A stretch of DNA of 64,000 nucleotides from assembly GCF_900156205.1 (NCBI RefSeq), contig NZ_FTNA01000016.1, positions 32,172-96,171 of the forward strand, read 5' to 3'. This stretch comes from Leptospira interrogans (lineage in GTDB: Bacteria > Spirochaetota > Leptospiria > Leptospirales > Leptospiraceae). The notes under the pieces were generated by a model. That model made no database searches. It was not told the DNA's origin and was given only the letters and a program-made list of their open reading frames with translations. Of the stretch, positions 11,960-35,441 are shown piece by piece. Made by a program: the position numbers and the translations under genes. The stretch's first letter is position 1. Each line of letters opens with the position of its first letter.

Positions 11960-13582
11960 TCAATGATTTGAAAGTTGATAAGTTTTTAAAGTAAAGTTTA
12001 GAATTTTTTTAGAATCTTTTTGTTTATAAAAATAGCTTGGGTCTGGAAAACGAACCGCAATTTTTTCTTTAAATTGTTTTTCTGGAAGATTTGGGTCTCT
12101 AGGCGGTTCTAAATCGTATTCTAAAATGGAATAAGACTGTATTTGATTCTTTTTGAAAGTTTCTTCCAATTGGATTGAATCTTTTTCCGTAACTGCTGCA
12201 AAGTGAATCGAGTTTAGATAAGAATAACCGATTAAATAATTTGTGAATTGTCCTTTATGAACTATAATTTTTCTAGATTGAAATTCATTTTGAATTTCTG
12301 TATAAGGTTTTATAGCACCGAATAAAATTTTAAAACCCTCTCTCGTAAATTTATAATTATAGTATAAACTAAAAAGAGCCAGAAGAACTAAAACTTTTCC
12401 AGCGTTTGGAAATTCTATATTTCTTTGATAAAGAAATATAAAAATTCCTGCAGATAAAAATATAAAACCCGATTCTAAATAACGAAGACCAAAATGATGA
12501 ACTCCCGCTGTATAAGGGCTTAAAAAAGAAATCCCAAATATGGTCCCGATTCCTACGAGGCCGAAAATTGTTTCGCCTGAAAGAGTCCTTTTGCGAATTA
12601 GGTTGGAAAAAATCCCTAAAACCAAAATTGTATAGGGAGATGCTTTTAGGAATCCAGATTTAGTTTCATCTCCCAAAAGATAACCTTGAAAGATTAAAAT
12701 TTGTTTTCCGAACGAGAATTGATTCATCGCGTCACCTGAACTGATAAGAAAACGGATTCCCATCGGATGGCCAGAATAAATAAAATTTAAATAACCTATC
12801 AATCCAAATGAAACGATTGCTCCAATTCCGGAAAATATTAAATATTCTTTAAGTTTTTTCCGAGTCGTTTCGGAAAATAAAGAAAGAAGTCCAAACAGAA
12901 ATACAGGGAACACAGATTCGGTTCTTAAAAAGAATGAAGTCGTTGCTAAAATTCCAGAAACAAATGAGAATATTCTAAAATTTGAATCTTTAATTTCGAT
13001 TTTGATTTTATTTGAAAAAAGGGATCGAATCAAAAAATATCCAAATGATAATAAAAGTAAATTATTGAGAGGAACTTCGGAAAATTCCACGGAAGATAAA
13101 ACCGGAAAACTAAGTACAAAAGGAATTAAGGTGGAAATCAAAACTATCCATGCCTTATCGATAAATAAAAAAAGTATTTTATCAAAAAATAGAAAACATC
13201 CAAATAAACAAAGAAGAGGTAATAACGTAATGATTTTTGTTCCCAATAAATAGGCGAGAAGTCCGTTTAAAAGAGCAAAAAGAGGAGGATATTGAAAAAG
13301 ACATTTCCGGTTTTTGTTTTCTTTGAGAAATGCCCAGGGATAGTCAAATGGAAAATATTTAAATTCTGGATCGTAAATTTTTCCTGGATAATGGCATTCC
13401 GATTCTTGGATCGCTCTAATTCCTTTTTCTGCAAACATTACAGTTTGATAATATTTAATTTCGGAATCGCTGGAAACAAATGGAATTTGATTATCCAGTT
13501 TAGAACGATTTAGAGCTAGAAATAATATTACCAGAATATAGATACAATAACGGGAGTAAGGATGAAACAGACGGTTTAGCAT
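11960..13582 (-). CDS. GT-C type membrane glycosyltransferase-like protein
   Basis: 540 residues with about ten hydrophobic segments. After the first helix comes an acidic loop ([15 protein letters not shown], about residues 36-50). Near 100 a [18 protein letters not shown] helix resembles the P-P-L motif of polyprenyl-phosphate-sugar GT-C enzymes. The C-terminal 110 residues are soluble. It starts 3 bases after the stop of the O-antigen ligase-like gene, so the two are one operon. Expected role: adding a lipid-linked sugar to an envelope glycan outside the inner membrane. Donor and acceptor unknown. Confidence 0.65.
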   Translation of the reverse strand: MLNRLFHPYSRYCIYILVILFLALNRSKLDNQIPFVSSDSEIKYYQTVMFAEKGIRAIQESECHYPGKIYDPEFKYFPFDYPWAFLKENKNRKCLFQYPPLFALLNGLLAYLLGTKIITLLPLLCLFGCFLFFDKILFLFIDKAWIVLISTLIPFVLSFPVLSSVEFSEVPLNNLLLLSFGYFLIRSLFSNKIKIEIKDSNFRIFSFVSGILATTSFFLRTESVFPVFLFGLLSLFSETTRKKLKEYLIFSGIGAIVSFGLIGYLNFIYSGHPMGIRFLISSGDAMNQFSFGKQILIFQGYLLGDETKSGFLKASPYTILVLGIFSNLIRKRTLSGETIFGLVGIGTIFGISFLSPYTAGVHHFGLRYLESGFIFLSAGIFIFLYQRNIEFPNAGKVLVLLALFSLYYNYKFTREGFKILFGAIKPYTEIQNEFQSRKIIVHKGQFTNYLIGYSYLNSIHFAAVTEKDSIQLEETFKKNQIQSYSILEYDLEPPRDPNLPEKQFKEKIAVRFPDPSYFYKQKDSKKILNFTLKTYQLSNH

Positions 13583-13585
13583 GGT

Positions 13586-15571
<1,986 letters not shown>

Positions 15572-15681
15572 TTATCTTTTGTTAGTTCTTTTTTGGGACA
15601 ATGATAAATGCAGAGTATCTTCGCTCCCCAATTTTAGCAATCAAGATTCTACGGATTGTAAAAAGGTAACACTTTTAAAAA

Positions 15682-17373
<1,692 letters not shown>

Positions 17374-17480
17374 AATTGTGTTCCTTTTTTCATAAGCAAT
17401 GTCAGGAAGTAATGTTGTTTTTTTATATTTCACGGAATTTCCTTGTAGGATTAAGACATTCCAAAAACGTGTTAATCTAA

Positions 17481-18755
17481 ATGATCGGCATTTCTCCAAA
17501 AACGAAATTGGAATGGGATCTTTGGTTCCAATCCGGAGAAATTGTTCCTTTTTTTCAACCCATCCTTTCTGTAGAAAGGGATTCTATTTTCGGTTATGAA
17601 ACTCTGGGAAGGTTTCGAGATCAATCCGGAAAAATCCATTCTTTAGGTCCTTTCTTTTTGAATGCGTTGTCCGGGGTAGAAGATCTTCAAGAAAGAAGAG
17701 AGATCTACATTCTTAAAAGAGATATTGATCGTAGTATTCGTAAAAAAGCACTTCTCCATCTTTTAAAAAATCAGAATCGATTTCCAGAAGCAAAATTATT
17801 CGTAAATATTTCCCCCGCGTATATGAGGGATCATATCGAGGAAGAAGAGGTAGATCCATATACAATTCGACTTGTGAAAGAATTTGGTTTAGATCCTTCC
17901 AAAATAGTTATTGAAATTGTAGAAGAACATTTTGACGGAAGTATAGAAAGTTTAAGACCTCTCATTTCTCGTTATAAAGAAGAAGGATTTTTAGTAGCGA
18001 TTGACGATTTGGGTTCTCGTTCTTCTAATTTAGATCGAATTGGAATTTTCCATCCGGATATTTTGAAAGTAGATCTTCAGATGCTTAGGCATTCGGTCAT
18101 TTCTAGAAATTTTCAGGAGATTCTTTTTACAATTTCTAGACTTTCTGAATCTCTAGGTTGTTCTCTATTGTTTGAAGGGATTGAAAATGAGACGGAACTT
18201 TTTCAATCTCTTACTTACAGCGCACGTTTTTTACAGGGATTTTATTTTGCAGAAGCCCTTCCGAATATGGTAGGTCAAGAGGAGTTAAAACTTAGATTTT
18301 CTGCTGTTCATGAATGTTTCTTAAACCATAAACGAAATCAGTTAGTAAAAAGAATTCAGTTGGAAAAAGAATTGGAAGAGAAGCTGGATCTTTCCGGAAT
18401 TATAGTAAATGCAGAAGAAGAACTTTGTTCGATTCAAATCCAGAACCCTAACTTACTGAGCAATTTTGTATTTCGAATTTATGCTACCAATCTGATTGGA
18501 AGCCAGGTTTCTCCAAACTATATGAAAATTGGAAATTCTTCTATAGACATAGATTCTTCTTTTGTAGGAAGAAATTGGAGTTGGAGACCGTATTTTTTGG
18601 AACAACTTTATAAATCAATGAAGGATACTCGAGCGGAATGGATTATTAGTAATCCGTATTACGACATCAGCTACGGAATTCTTCTCGTGACGTATAGTAA
18701 AAAAATTTCTGAGCAAAATGTACTATTTGTAGATGCTCAAGTTCTTGAATATTAG
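17481..18755 (+). CDS. EAL-domain c-di-GMP phosphodiesterase, YkuI-like
   Basis: 424 residues, cytoplasmic. The EAL domain (about 20-265) has all expected catalytic positions: YETLGR (variant of ExLxR), [34 protein letters not shown] and LQGFYFAEA. It is therefore probably active in cleaving c-di-GMP to pGpG. A helical linker leads to a C-terminal PAS-like domain (about 300-424), the arrangement of Bacillus YkuI. No signal or membrane segment. It is divergent from the AftB-like gene with about 107 bases between starts. The nearby DUF1577/PilZ-type gene and cellulose-synthase-like gene fit a c-di-GMP-controlled envelope theme, but no direct link is shown. Confidence 0.85.
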   Translation: MIGISPKTKLEWDLWFQSGEIVPFFQPILSVERDSIFGYETLGRFRDQSGKIHSLGPFFLNALSGVEDLQERREIYILKRDIDRSIRKKALLHLLKNQNRFPEAKLFVNISPAYMRDHIEEEEVDPYTIRLVKEFGLDPSKIVIEIVEEHFDGSIESLRPLISRYKEEGFLVAIDDLGSRSSNLDRIGIFHPDILKVDLQMLRHSVISRNFQEILFTISRLSESLGCSLLFEGIENETELFQSLTYSARFLQGFYFAEALPNMVGQEELKLRFSAVHECFLNHKRNQLVKRIQLEKELEEKLDLSGIIVNAEEELCSIQIQNPNLLSNFVFRIYATNLIGSQVSPNYMKIGNSSIDIDSSFVGRNWSWRPYFLEQLYKSMKDTRAEWIISNPYYDISYGILLVTYSKKISEQNVLFVDAQVLEY

Positions 18756-19114
18756 AAATATATAATAAACTATTATTCAATATTTTGTTTTGAAATAATG
18801 TTTTTTATAAAAATTTGAGAATAGGGATGAGTAAAATCTTTAGAATACTATAAACTTTGAGATGAATTAGAAAACAAATTTCTGGATATTTTATATAATT
18901 CTTGAATAACGTGAATTCGTGGAGAAATTCGTTTTATCCTAAGTCAATTTTTTTGTAAAAAAATAAATGTGGGAACTCTCACAAATCGTTAATTTACCAG
19001 TTAAACTTTATAAATTGTGGGAACTACTAGGAAATACAAAAAGAATCATCTTACAATACGATTTTGCACAAATCGCTGTTTTGCGGCCATCATCAAAATT
19101 TAAATCCCATTTTA

Positions 19115-19287
19115 CTACCCGGACGCATGAAAATAGTACCAAGTTATTAACGGCTGAATTTACGAAAAAAATAGTGGTACTTAAAAAATACCGCACATTC
19201 GGGATTTACTACATTTTAAAGCAGGATCAAAATATTCAAATTTTTGAAACAATTTAACCCAAGTATTCTATTCATGCGTCCGAGTAG
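19115..19287. mobile_element. Family-A MITE, copy 2
   Basis: 173 bp, starting CTACCCGGACGCATGAA and ending TTCATGCGTCCGAGTAG, so the terminal inverted repeats differ at one position. TA flanks both ends (19113-19114, 19288-19289). The related uninterrupted sequence at 11500-11530 (minus strand) reads CCCATTTTAACGTGA; here it reads CCCATTT-TA-[element]-TA-ACATGA, so the TA is duplicated exactly at the insertion point. Confidence 0.85.
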
Positions 19288-19460
19288 TAACATGAATTCA
19301 GTGCGAGTAAAAATTTCCTCAAAGTAGTAGTTCCTACCATTTTAGAATTTGTTTGTAAAATCTTGGTTTGCAGTAGTTCTCACACCATTTTACAGACAAA
19401 CCTAAGTTTTGTGGTAGTTCCCACAACTTGAACACGACAGATTCAATTGTTATAAACTTC

Positions 19461-19639
<179 letters not shown>

Positions 19640-19966
19640 TTTATAAATTCTGGTAATTCCCATATTTAAAGAATCAATTTGTAAAGTTCAAATTCCAACT
19701 TTTTCCAGAATTACGTCGAACTTTAGGTTGAATAATAAGCGAAGCTTACGTTATTCGGATATATAATAAAATACTAACATTTTGCATTGAAATACGACTT
19801 TCCAATAATATAATAGAGTTATTGAAAAATTCATAGTGGAAATTAACAAAACTGCTTTAATGTTCTTTTCAATGTAACGGAAGTAGATGGAGAATTAATT
19901 TTTCAACAACTCTAATATTTAATTTTGTAGGAATGAGTATTTGAAATTTCAGGATAACGTTTGAGT

Positions 19967-21136
<1,170 letters not shown>

Positions 21137-21205
21137 AGTTTTTCAAAGCGAACGAGGGGAAATTCTCTTGATCTTAGTTCTCAGTTTACCTTTTATGTAC
21201 TAGGT

Positions 21206-22733
<1,528 letters not shown>

Positions 22734-23516
22734 TTGGATCGGATTCTTGCGTTTACGTTTGGTTTTTTTGCTCTTGTAGTATTGAGCAAAGAAATAAACT
22801 CGCAAGGATCTGCTATAAGAGTCGCTCAGGAATTAGTTGCTAGGCTCGATCAGGTTCTCGTAAAATCAAATCAAGGTTTGATCAAAGGGAATTTGATTCT
22901 AATCCGAAGAAACGGAGAAACCTGGAATTGGGATGTAAGTATATTCAGAAAAGAAGATGATACACTTTATTTATTTGAAAGTAGTGGGAAAGGACTCGAA
23001 TATAAAATTTTAATTAAGGATGAAGGTGAACAGATTTACATATTTAATGCACTTTCTAAAAAGATTTTTAGAAAAGTAGACGAGGAGAAATACGAATCTC
23101 ATTTGGCGACCGGATTTAGTTTTATGGATTTATCCGGAGCGTCCTATCAGGCAAATTATAATCCTATCGTACAGAGTGATCTTAAAACCGCGGATCAATC
23201 TTTTAAAAGAGTTTCTCTCAAACCAATCATACCGTATTTTTATTCTAAGTTAATTTTGCTTTTGAGTTTGGATTCGTTAAAACCTACAAGATTGGATTTT
23301 CATGATCGGGACGGAGTATTATTTAAAACGATGAATATCAAATACGGACCCGTAAAAGTGAAACAAAATCAAAAGACTACAAAAGAAGAACACGCAAATC
23401 GACTTGAGATGTTAGATTTGAATACCGGATCTGTTAGTGTATTAGAATATATTGAAATAGATAAGGAAGTAAAACCAGATCCTTCTCTTTTTGATCTAGC
23501 CAATTTAAATCGATAG
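22734..23516 (+). CDS. LolA-like outer-membrane lipoprotein-sorting protein
   Basis: 260 residues with an N-terminal hydrophobic signal ([15 protein letters not shown]). The beta-rich body with [20 protein letters not shown] and [11 protein letters not shown] resembles the LolA-like family of periplasmic proteins, which form an open half-barrel that carries lipid or lipoprotein acyl chains. The segment YNPIVQSD to [10 protein letters not shown] fits the same family. TTG start immediately after guaB's TAA, so translational coupling is likely. The family assignment is by pattern; a dedicated LolA role is not shown. Confidence 0.65.
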   Translation: MDRILAFTFGFFALVVLSKEINSQGSAIRVAQELVARLDQVLVKSNQGLIKGNLILIRRNGETWNWDVSIFRKEDDTLYLFESSGKGLEYKILIKDEGEQIYIFNALSKKIFRKVDEEKYESHLATGFSFMDLSGASYQANYNPIVQSDLKTADQSFKRVSLKPIIPYFYSKLILLLSLDSLKPTRLDFHDRDGVLFKTMNIKYGPVKVKQNQKTTKEEHANRLEMLDLNTGSVSVLEYIEIDKEVKPDPSLFDLANLNR

Positions 23517-23525
23517 GGTTTTATT

Positions 23526-24218
23526 TTGAAAGAGGCGATTCTTTTCAGAAGAGAATGGAATGAAGAATATCCTTTTCATTTAAACAAAGAAGAAATTTCC
23601 CATTTAAAAGCGCTTCGGATTTTTTCAGAAGATAAAAATTTAAGAGTATTGAACGGAATTGGAACCGAATGGATTTATGAGATTCCAGGAAATTCAGTTC
23701 AAGGGATTTTCAAAAAGACGATCACTCATTTGAAATCGGAAAGGGTTTCCGCGGTTGCGACAGCTATTCCTAAAGGAAATCGATTGGAGTGGTTGTTACA
23801 AAAAGGAACCGAATTGGGTTTGACTCATTTTTATTTTTTAAATTTCGAACAATCGGATCGAAAGGATTTCAATTTGAATCGGGCTCAAAAGATCGTGGAA
23901 GAGGCATCGATTCAATCAAAAAGAATTTTTCTTCCAGAAATAGTTTCCCCGGTTTCGTTGAAAGAATTTTTGATTTCGCAAAAGAAACAAAATCTTTCTA
24001 TCTATCGATTGGATCCGCAAGGGGAATGGAAACTAAAACCTGAATTCTTTCAAAATGCAATTTGGATCATAGGTCCGGAGGGTGGTTTTCGAGAGAAGGA
24101 AATTCTTTTGCTCCAAGAAAGAAATATACCTGGAATTAAGGTAGGGGATACAATTCTAAAAATAGAGACCGCTGTAGTTTTTACGGCCTCGTTATTTCGT
24201 TATTCTACTATTTGTTGA
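23526..24218 (+). CDS. rsmE: 16S rRNA (uracil-1498-N3)-methyltransferase
   Basis: 230 residues, a SPOUT-class methyltransferase that methylates U1498 in 16S rRNA using S-adenosylmethionine. The N-terminal PUA-like part contains [16 protein letters not shown]. The knot region has [15 protein letters not shown] (about residues 81-95), [12 protein letters not shown] (about 179-190) and [14 protein letters not shown], all diagnostic. TTG start at 23526, nine bases after the LolA-like gene. Its end overlaps the convergent lipoprotein gene by 11 bases. Confidence 0.92.
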   Translation: MKEAILFRREWNEEYPFHLNKEEISHLKALRIFSEDKNLRVLNGIGTEWIYEIPGNSVQGIFKKTITHLKSERVSAVATAIPKGNRLEWLLQKGTELGLTHFYFLNFEQSDRKDFNLNRAQKIVEEASIQSKRIFLPEIVSPVSLKEFLISQKKQNLSIYRLDPQGEWKLKPEFFQNAIWIIGPEGGFREKEILLLQERNIPGIKVGDTILKIETAVVFTASLFRYSTIC

Positions 24219-24492
24219 GATTGTTGAATTGAATGAGCAAATTAAGAACGTTACAGTTATTAGAACAATTACTCGTACATGTGTTGAGTGCCTGTAAATT
24301 TGCGTTTGTTACGGTTTCTCCATAAGTGGCTCCGCAAGCTGCGTTACAGGAATCGATTGTTCCACCTGGACCACAAGATAACATATAGTTTGTAATCGCT
24401 TTTTCTTTCGTGGTATCCTTTCTTGCGTTACAGTTTGACATCACGATGAAAAAGAAGAATGAAAGAAGTAGGATCGAAAATAATTTCCTCAT
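24208..24492 (-). CDS. Small cysteine-rich lipoprotein
   Basis: 94 residues. A basic start (MRKLF), a hydrophobic core and VMSNC give a lipobox with the modified Cys at residue 21. The mature part has six further cysteines ([24 protein letters not shown]), enough for three disulfides, and is predicted to be outside the cytoplasm. Family not recognised. It is convergent with rsmE, overlapping its 3' end by 11 bases, with no clear terminator between them. Confidence 0.7.
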   Translation of the reverse strand: MRKLFSILLLSFFFFIVMSNCNARKDTTKEKAITNYMLSCGPGGTIDSCNAACGATYGETVTNANLQALNTCTSNCSNNCNVLNLLIQFNNLNK

Positions 24493-25067
24493 AAATGTAT
24501 AGTTGCCAATGTAGGAATTCTACGTAAATCAAAAAAGATTGGACGTTTAAAGATTCCTAAACCAAACTTTCTAGAAACCATTTCACGAATGGAATTAAAA
24601 TCCAATTCATTTTTTCAAACTTAAATTGAAGAGTATTTTGTCTTATGTAATGTTTTGGAATTGAGCCTTACTTTGAGTTTGTTACAAAACCGTTCAATAT
24701 GGGAACTCATACAAAAATTATAATAAAAAAAGAATGTTAAAAAACTATAATTATACAGTACAATGGTTTTGTGGGAACTACCACATTTTATTGAAGATTC
24801 AAAAGTAATTTATTCTAGGCGTTCTTTATTGAAAAAAACTTAGTGATTCTCCGGTTCTCTAAATATAGTAAATAAGATATTGGGTTTAGTGAAACTATAG
24901 TATGATCTATCTTTTTTTAATGAAGTTTGGCTTATTAGAATATTTGAAACTAAAGGTAGTATGTGATAGTTTTCAGGTTTTAGAGAAACAAAAAGGTGCA
25001 TTTATGAATTCGATGTTACAAATTAAAAGATGGGATTGGATCGATTTCAAATCGTAAGGTTGATTGA
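24493..25067. other. Intergenic region with dispersed repeat fragments
   Basis: No gene seen. At 24672 GAGTTTGTTACAAAACCG matches one end of the family-B element, followed by GGGAACTCATAC and, at 24770, GTGGGAACTACCAC cores. I looked for a thiamine-pyrophosphate riboswitch before thiE and found none. Confidence 0.5.
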
Positions 25068-25712
25068 GTGAGAGCAAACAGTTTTCCTTGGCGAGTGCCT
25101 GGAATTTATCCTATCCTCGATTTAGATTTTTGTAAAAGTAGAAATCTGGATTATTTCAGTCTTCCGAAATTTTGGATAGAATATCCAGATCTAATTCCTT
25201 TTATACAGATTCGGGCTAAGTCAGCTTCTATAAATGAATTAGAATTTATAGTAAAATCGTTACAGGATTTATATCCGGATTTGTTTTGGATTGTCAACGA
25301 CTTCTGGAAACAGGCTATTGAATGGAATTGTTTTGGAGCTCATGTCGGAAAAGAAGATTATGAAGCTTTGAATTTAGAAGAAAAGAATACACTCTTTAAA
25401 TCTAAACTCTATTTGGGTACGTCCTCTCATACTCTGGAAGAAGTAAGCGAGTTGGATTCATCTCTTTGGAACTATACTGGATTAGGCCCCATTTTTCCGA
25501 CAGAGAATAAAGAGGATGCAAAGTCTCCAATTGGAACGAAAACTTTAAATAAAATCAAGAATGGAAATTACTTACCTGTAACTGTGATCGGTGGACTCAA
25601 AGTTGAAAATTTAGATCTGATCTTAAAGGAAGGGTCCTTTTTAATTTCGAGTATATCCATGGCTTGTTTAGAAAATGAATTTAGGACCGCCGCCACGAAA
25701 TTACGGAAATAA
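25068..25712 (+). CDS. thiE: Thiamine-phosphate synthase family (ThiE/TenI)
   Basis: 214 residues with a TIM-barrel pattern: [11 protein letters not shown] at the start, [10 protein letters not shown] (strand 2), FWIVNDFW (strand 3, pyrimidine site), FGAHVGKED (strand 4), [25 protein letters not shown] and VTVIGGLK. ThiE would join HMP-PP and the thiazole phosphate. The usual GxQDxxRA context is reduced to AHVGKED, so a TenI-like or divergent enzyme is possible. GTG start at 25068. It stands apart from other thiamine genes and has no visible riboswitch. Confidence 0.72.
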   Translation: MRANSFPWRVPGIYPILDLDFCKSRNLDYFSLPKFWIEYPDLIPFIQIRAKSASINELEFIVKSLQDLYPDLFWIVNDFWKQAIEWNCFGAHVGKEDYEALNLEEKNTLFKSKLYLGTSSHTLEEVSELDSSLWNYTGLGPIFPTENKEDAKSPIGTKTLNKIKNGNYLPVTVIGGLKVENLDLILKEGSFLISSISMACLENEFRTAATKLRK

Positions 25713-25766
25713 ATTTAGGTAAGTTTCAATTGACTCTAAGTTTATGTCGTATAGTATGCCTTTAAG

Positions 25767-26594
<828 letters not shown>

Positions 26595-26666
26595 TAACTT
26601 GAGTTCAGTTGTAAAGAACTGAATTTTTATAAAGAGATTATCTAAAAATCTAGAAACTATCTTAAT

Positions 26667-26939
26667 TAACGTGAGTTCGGCTATGATTCATTTTTCTGAA
26701 AAAGGTTGGAATCTGAATTTTACAGATCGATTCTTTAAGTGTAGGAACTACCACAATTTATAAACTAGAAGTTTTATAACGCTTGAATTTGTGGTATTCA
26801 AGTGTGAGAATTACCACAAAACTTAGGTTTATCTATAAAATGATGTGGGAACTACTGCAAATCACGATTTTACAAATAAATTCTAAAATTGTAGGAACTA
26901 CTATTTTTAGAAAATTTTTACTCAGCCGAACTCCCATTA
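26667..26939. repeat. Family-C intergenic element, uninterrupted
   Basis: The left end reads TAACGTGAGTTCGG and the right end CCGAACTCCCATTA. The interior holds four GTAGGAACTACCAC-like cores. It is the uninterrupted relative of 626-1087. Further cores follow to about 27095, including AGTAGTTCCCAC near 27027. Confidence 0.7.
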
Positions 26940-27153
26940 AAATGGGATTTAGATTTTGATCATGGCCGCAGAACAGCGGTTTTGTGCAAAAATCTGATCG
27001 GATGATAATTCTTTTTGTATTTCCTAGTAGTTCCCACTTTACAAAGTTTAACTGGTAAATTAACGATTACAAAAGTTCACACATTTATTTTTTTGAATAT
27101 AATAAAATTAAAAATTACTTGCCTTTGATTTCAAAAAATATAAATTTATATAC

Positions 27154-27492
27154 ATGACGAATTTGTCTTTTTTGACATTGATGGTCACCACCTTTTTGGG
27201 ATTTGGATCTATTTTAGGTTTTCTTCATACAATTTGGAAATATTTATCTTCTTAACTTCAAGTGTCGAGACAAGAAACGAAGTCCGAAATTTAAGAGTTA
27301 AGGTCGAAAGTTCAAGATATAAAGATGGAAATGAGTAACTTATGTTCCGAAGTCAAAAAAGACTTTCATAAATTAGAAAACCGTTTTGATGTTTCTTACT
27401 CTATTCTTAGAAATAAAATTGATGTTCTAATAGATAGTTTAGTGATTCGATTTATAAACGATGTTCCGCGTAAAAAAAGAATTCCAGGCTAA
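27154..27492 (+). pseudogene. Broken gene for a small membrane/coiled-coil protein
   Basis: A single reading frame of 112 codons runs from ATG 27154 to TAA 27490, interrupted by in-frame TAA at 27253 and 27292. The first 33 residues (MTNLSFLTLMVTTFLGFGSI...) form one transmembrane helix. After the stops the frame gives EMSNLCSEVKKDFHKLENRF and LRNKIDVLIDSLVIRF, a heptad-like coiled coil ending RKKRIPG. The protein-like content on both sides of the stops argues for a decayed gene of the helix-plus-coiled-coil type. A separate 33-residue peptide is the alternative. Confidence 0.55.
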
Positions 27493-27630
27493 AATCAATC
27501 CATCCATGGTCACGATTGGAATCGATAGAATTATTGAAAAATTAATTCTCCATCTGTTTTTATTGTATTGAAATGGAAAATTGAGGTAGTTTTGGCAATC
27601 CCACTATGAAATTTTTCAACAATTCTAATT

Positions 27631-29118
<1,488 letters not shown>

Positions 29119-29122
29119 TTTC

Positions 29123-29777
<655 letters not shown>

Positions 29778-29826
29778 AGAACGAGAGTTTTTTCCAGGAA
29801 CGAAATTACAAGAGGAAATTAGGATG

Positions 29827-32007
29827 TTATCTTTCTTGTAGATCCTTAGCTCCTTCTAAATCGATCGCAACTCTTTGTTCTACCCAATGAGACACCGTAT
29901 CTTCTGGAGGTCTGTTTATAGAAAGAAGAATATCTTCCCAACACGATCTCAGTCCTATAAATTTAAAAATCGCATAACCTAAAAGAATGGCGTTTCCTAA
30001 GTTGTAGATCGAATAGATCCAGTTTCGATACATGTAGTTTGTGATAAACCCAAATAATAATTGAGCCAAAAGAGAAAATTCTGCCACTATGTAGAGAGAA
30101 GGCATAGAGGTTCTGCCGATCACTTTTGGGGTTCTGCTGAATGGAATTTGTTTTCCAGTAATTGCTTGATTGATCGACATAAAAACTCCTGCTAAATTTA
30201 CAGGAATCAAAAGTAGATTGAGAGAATAGATTTGAATCAGATCAATCCATTTATATCCCATTCTAACTAAATCCATTCCGTATAAAATAAAATACGGCAA
30301 AGAGGAAATTGCGATCCAATACGTTTCTACCCCTTCCCCTAAGGGACTTCCCATAAGAATGACAAGGCCAATATTCACCGCTGCGATCGAACCAAGGTAG
30401 TGAACTCGAAAGAATGCTTCTATAAATTTTGTAAAATTCCAGGGCCATCTAAATACGTGACGCAATAATTTAGGAAGGATGATCAATCCCCCATTGGCCC
30501 ATCTTCTTCTTTGAATTAGAAGGGAACCAAAGTCTGGAGGGGTTGCACTATAGGCGAGTCTTTCCGGATAATTATAAAGATTCCAATTCACATCCAAAAG
30601 ATCAATACTAGATTCAGTATCTTCTATTACAGTATTGTCTTGGATGTATTTATGAATTTGAAAACCTCTTTCCTCGTATATAGTTTGGATATCTAAAAGC
30701 GCTTTGTAACGAAGCATTGCATTTGCACCTACCCAAAACGTTGCTCCAAAATTGGTAAATCCTTGATGAATCTGATATTGAATGTCTGTGGTTGCACCGG
30801 CTATTTTTTCTAACACGTTAGACGCTCCTGGAAAGGAACTGTAAGGGGTTTGCGCCACTGTAATCCTTTCGTTTCCGGGAGTTTTCATAACGTATGATAA
30901 TTTTAGAATATAGTCTGGAAGAAGCACACTGTCCGCGTCCAAGGTAATTAAAAAATCCGCACTAGGAATTTCAAATGAGGAATCGTTTTGAGATTCTTCT
31001 AAAAAAATTCCTTTAGAATCTTTTTTTTCTATCCATCTTTTTCCTAAAAGATATATGTAACTGTTAAGGTTCATGGCTTTGTTAGGAAGATGAGAAAGGT
31101 TTACGTATTTTTTTCTTTCAAAGGTAGAAAAGTTTACGTTAAACAGTGAAACTAGACGATTGAATTCCTTTTCGATTCTATAAGAATCTGCTCCCCCTTT
31201 TGTTAAAAGAAATTCTAATTCGGAAATTCTTTTTGAATGTAGATTACACCATTCTTTAAAAAAAGAATTTCTCATAAAAGTTCGAGTATGTTCCGGAAGT
31301 TCCTTTCGGATTGTAGAATCGTCGTATTCGTTCATACGATTTTGAAACCAAAGGAATGCGTTTTTATAGAGTTGAATTAGTAGTTTTGTTTCTTTCTGAG
31401 GTTTGGATTTATTTGAATTTTTACGTTCTAAATATCCTTTTTTTGCCTGAAGAAAAGGATAAGCAGCTTCGTTAAATTCTTTTTGAAGAGAATTTGGTAG
31501 ATTTCTCATGTTTTGGAGAGATTCAAAAGCAGCATAACTTTTAGGTTCAGGAGGATCATCAATCAGTAATACAATTCTTCGGTTTGGATAATCTTGAAGA
31601 GCCGCAGAAAGAAGGGTTTCTCGAACTATATCCAATTCTTCTTTGTAAGAAGGAATTAAAATTGCTAAAGAGGGACAGTCTTCTTTATAAATTTTTTCCA
31701 ATTCTTCGCGATCTGGAGAAGAATGTTTCAAAAGTCTTTGAAAATAGCCTAAACGAGTAAATTGATAAACGAAGTTACCATAGGTCAATAAAACAATGAT
31801 AATAAAAAATGCAATTTGTCCTATGGCTGCGAAGGATCTATGATCGAGAAGTTGTTCCCAGAAAACTTTGAACATCTCTAAACACGCAAAAGCGCAGGCA
31901 ACGATCGTTAAAAGAAGAAAAATTTTTGTGATTCGAATCTGATTCTGACAATACTGTTTATTCTTTGAATGTGTCGATTCCATTACGGAAGCTAGATTGG
32001 TTTTCAT
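29827..32007 (-). CDS. Cellulose-synthase-like processive GT2
   Basis: 726 residues. Two helices at about 27-50 and 60-85, then a GT-A domain: [13 protein letters not shown] (about 113-125), [25 protein letters not shown] (TED-type motif) and [11 protein letters not shown] (QxxRW motif), followed by about six helices. The D, DxD, ED, QxxRW set marks processive glycan synthases such as cellulose or poly-GlcNAc synthase. An insertion of about 200 residues between the first motif and DADS (about 155-345) is rich in charged helices and unusual. No PilZ domain is fused. ATG 32007 has no clear ribosome site; an in-frame ATG eight codons later is an alternative. Confidence 0.82.
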   Translation of the reverse strand: MKTNLASVMESTHSKNKQYCQNQIRITKIFLLLTIVACAFACLEMFKVFWEQLLDHRSFAAIGQIAFFIIIVLLTYGNFVYQFTRLGYFQRLLKHSSPDREELEKIYKEDCPSLAILIPSYKEELDIVRETLLSAALQDYPNRRIVLLIDDPPEPKSYAAFESLQNMRNLPNSLQKEFNEAAYPFLQAKKGYLERKNSNKSKPQKETKLLIQLYKNAFLWFQNRMNEYDDSTIRKELPEHTRTFMRNSFFKEWCNLHSKRISELEFLLTKGGADSYRIEKEFNRLVSLFNVNFSTFERKKYVNLSHLPNKAMNLNSYIYLLGKRWIEKKDSKGIFLEESQNDSSFEIPSADFLITLDADSVLLPDYILKLSYVMKTPGNERITVAQTPYSSFPGASNVLEKIAGATTDIQYQIHQGFTNFGATFWVGANAMLRYKALLDIQTIYEERGFQIHKYIQDNTVIEDTESSIDLLDVNWNLYNYPERLAYSATPPDFGSLLIQRRRWANGGLIILPKLLRHVFRWPWNFTKFIEAFFRVHYLGSIAAVNIGLVILMGSPLGEGVETYWIAISSLPYFILYGMDLVRMGYKWIDLIQIYSLNLLLIPVNLAGVFMSINQAITGKQIPFSRTPKVIGRTSMPSLYIVAEFSLLAQLLFGFITNYMYRNWIYSIYNLGNAILLGYAIFKFIGLRSCWEDILLSINRPPEDTVSHWVEQRVAIDLEGAKDLQER

Positions 32008-32217
32008 TTAGATATACTTAAACTTTACTATAAACAGAACTATACTTTCTTAATGGAATCATAATACTTGATTCTATAGGGAAAAATTGATTTCAAAGTA
32101 TCTTAAAGTAAGTGTCACGTTGATAAACTATTTTGCCTTAGTTGGAAAGTAGATCTTGCAAAACGGTTCAATATTTCCAGATGAAAATGAATTTTTAGTA
32201 AAAAATCCGTGAAAATT

Positions 32218-33120
<903 letters not shown>

Positions 33121-33140
33121 AAAATTCGTCGTCGATTATT

Positions 33141-33647
33141 TTAACTTTTAAAAGGCATTTCACCTAGGTAGTTTTTCTTTCCTATATCTACGCCATTATG
33201 ACGGAGAATTGAATAGGCGGTAGTAATATGAAAATAGAAATTAGGTATCAAATGTTGAATTGCAAATTCTTTTCCGGTTAAATATTTCCCTTCCCAACGA
33301 GGATTGAATACTTTTCTATCATTTGCTTCTAAAAAATCTTTTTCTGTAAACGTTGAAAGGTAATCTAACGTGGAATCAATTCTTGTTTGTAATTCTGATA
33401 ATGTTTTTTCTTGGTCTTCATGTTTTGGAGCGTCTTTTCCTGTTAGGCGGGAAACTCCTAATTTTGCAGTGTCACATACGATTTGAATTTGCCTGATGAA
33501 ATGAAATTGGTCCGGTGCTAGTCTTGAATTTAAAAGAACTTCCACGTCAAATTTTTTAGTTTCAGAGTAGGAGGTTCCCTTTTCTAAAAGTAGCTTTAAT
33601 TGATGGAGCATTTTAGAAAATTGTTGGATTGTGATTTCGAAAAGCAT
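33141..33647 (-). CDS. DUF1993 family protein (DinB-like helical bundle)
   Basis: 168 residues, soluble and helical. FEITIQQFSKMLHQLKLLLEKG and, later, LNSRLAPDQFHFIRQIQIVCDTAKLGVSRLTG match the DUF1993 pattern of a four-helix bundle related to DinB/YfiT; the C-terminal part reads GKEFAIQHLIPNFYFHITTAYSILRHNGVDIGKKNYL. Function of the family is unknown. Twenty bases upstream of the deacetylase gene on the same strand. Confidence 0.75.
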   Translation of the reverse strand: MLFEITIQQFSKMLHQLKLLLEKGTSYSETKKFDVEVLLNSRLAPDQFHFIRQIQIVCDTAKLGVSRLTGKDAPKHEDQEKTLSELQTRIDSTLDYLSTFTEKDFLEANDRKVFNPRWEGKYLTGKEFAIQHLIPNFYFHITTAYSILRHNGVDIGKKNYLGEMPFKS

Positions 33648-33773
33648 ACGTTTTGTTTTCCTTTTTTAGAATCAGCGTTTTTTTCATTTTTTTGAAGGGC
33701 TTTTCTTGTGATAGAATTTTTCCAAGAAAGTAGAATGGAATCAATTAAATCTAAGAATCTATCTTGAATCCGT

Positions 33774-33893
33774 CGAGCGCCAATAGAAGCGAGACGTTGA
33801 GTTTCCGAGCGCCAATAGAAGCGAGACGTTGAGTTTCCGAGCGCCAATAGAAGCGAGACGTTGAGTTTCCGAGCGCCAATAGAAGCGAGACGC
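33774..33893. repeat. 32-bp tandem repeat, 3.75 copies (VNTR-like)
   Basis: Units begin at 33774, 33806, 33838 and 33870, each reading CGAGCGCCAATAGAAGCGAG then ACGTTGAGTTTC. The first three are identical by eye and the last is cut after 24 bases. Because 32 is not a multiple of 3, an overlapping open frame here is not credible as a gene. The region 33894-34260 that follows has GTGGGAACTCATAC cores and no gene. Confidence 0.9.
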
Positions 33894-34499
<606 letters not shown>

Positions 34500-34547
34500 T
34501 GCAATGACAGAATGGGAGAGAAAGCTTAGGAGTCAAGGAACTTACAT

Positions 34548-35248
<701 letters not shown>

Positions 35249-35366
35249 ATGTGAAATTTTGTATTCCAGTAAATGAACGAATGGATTTTCAGAATAGAAT
35301 TTTTCGAATCCGCTAAATCAAAATCGATTGACCGGAGAAGCTCTTTTGAAAAAGTAACTAAGCATA

Positions 35367-35441
<75 letters not shown>

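Noticed and set aside
18967..19257. 96-codon plus-strand frame
   Set aside because: It lies wholly in family-C and family-A repeat DNA; the same kind of frame appears at 39248 and 19465 only because the repeat is shared.
24950..25067. TPP riboswitch before thiE
   Set aside because: None of the conserved CTGAGA or ACCTGATC-like blocks are present.
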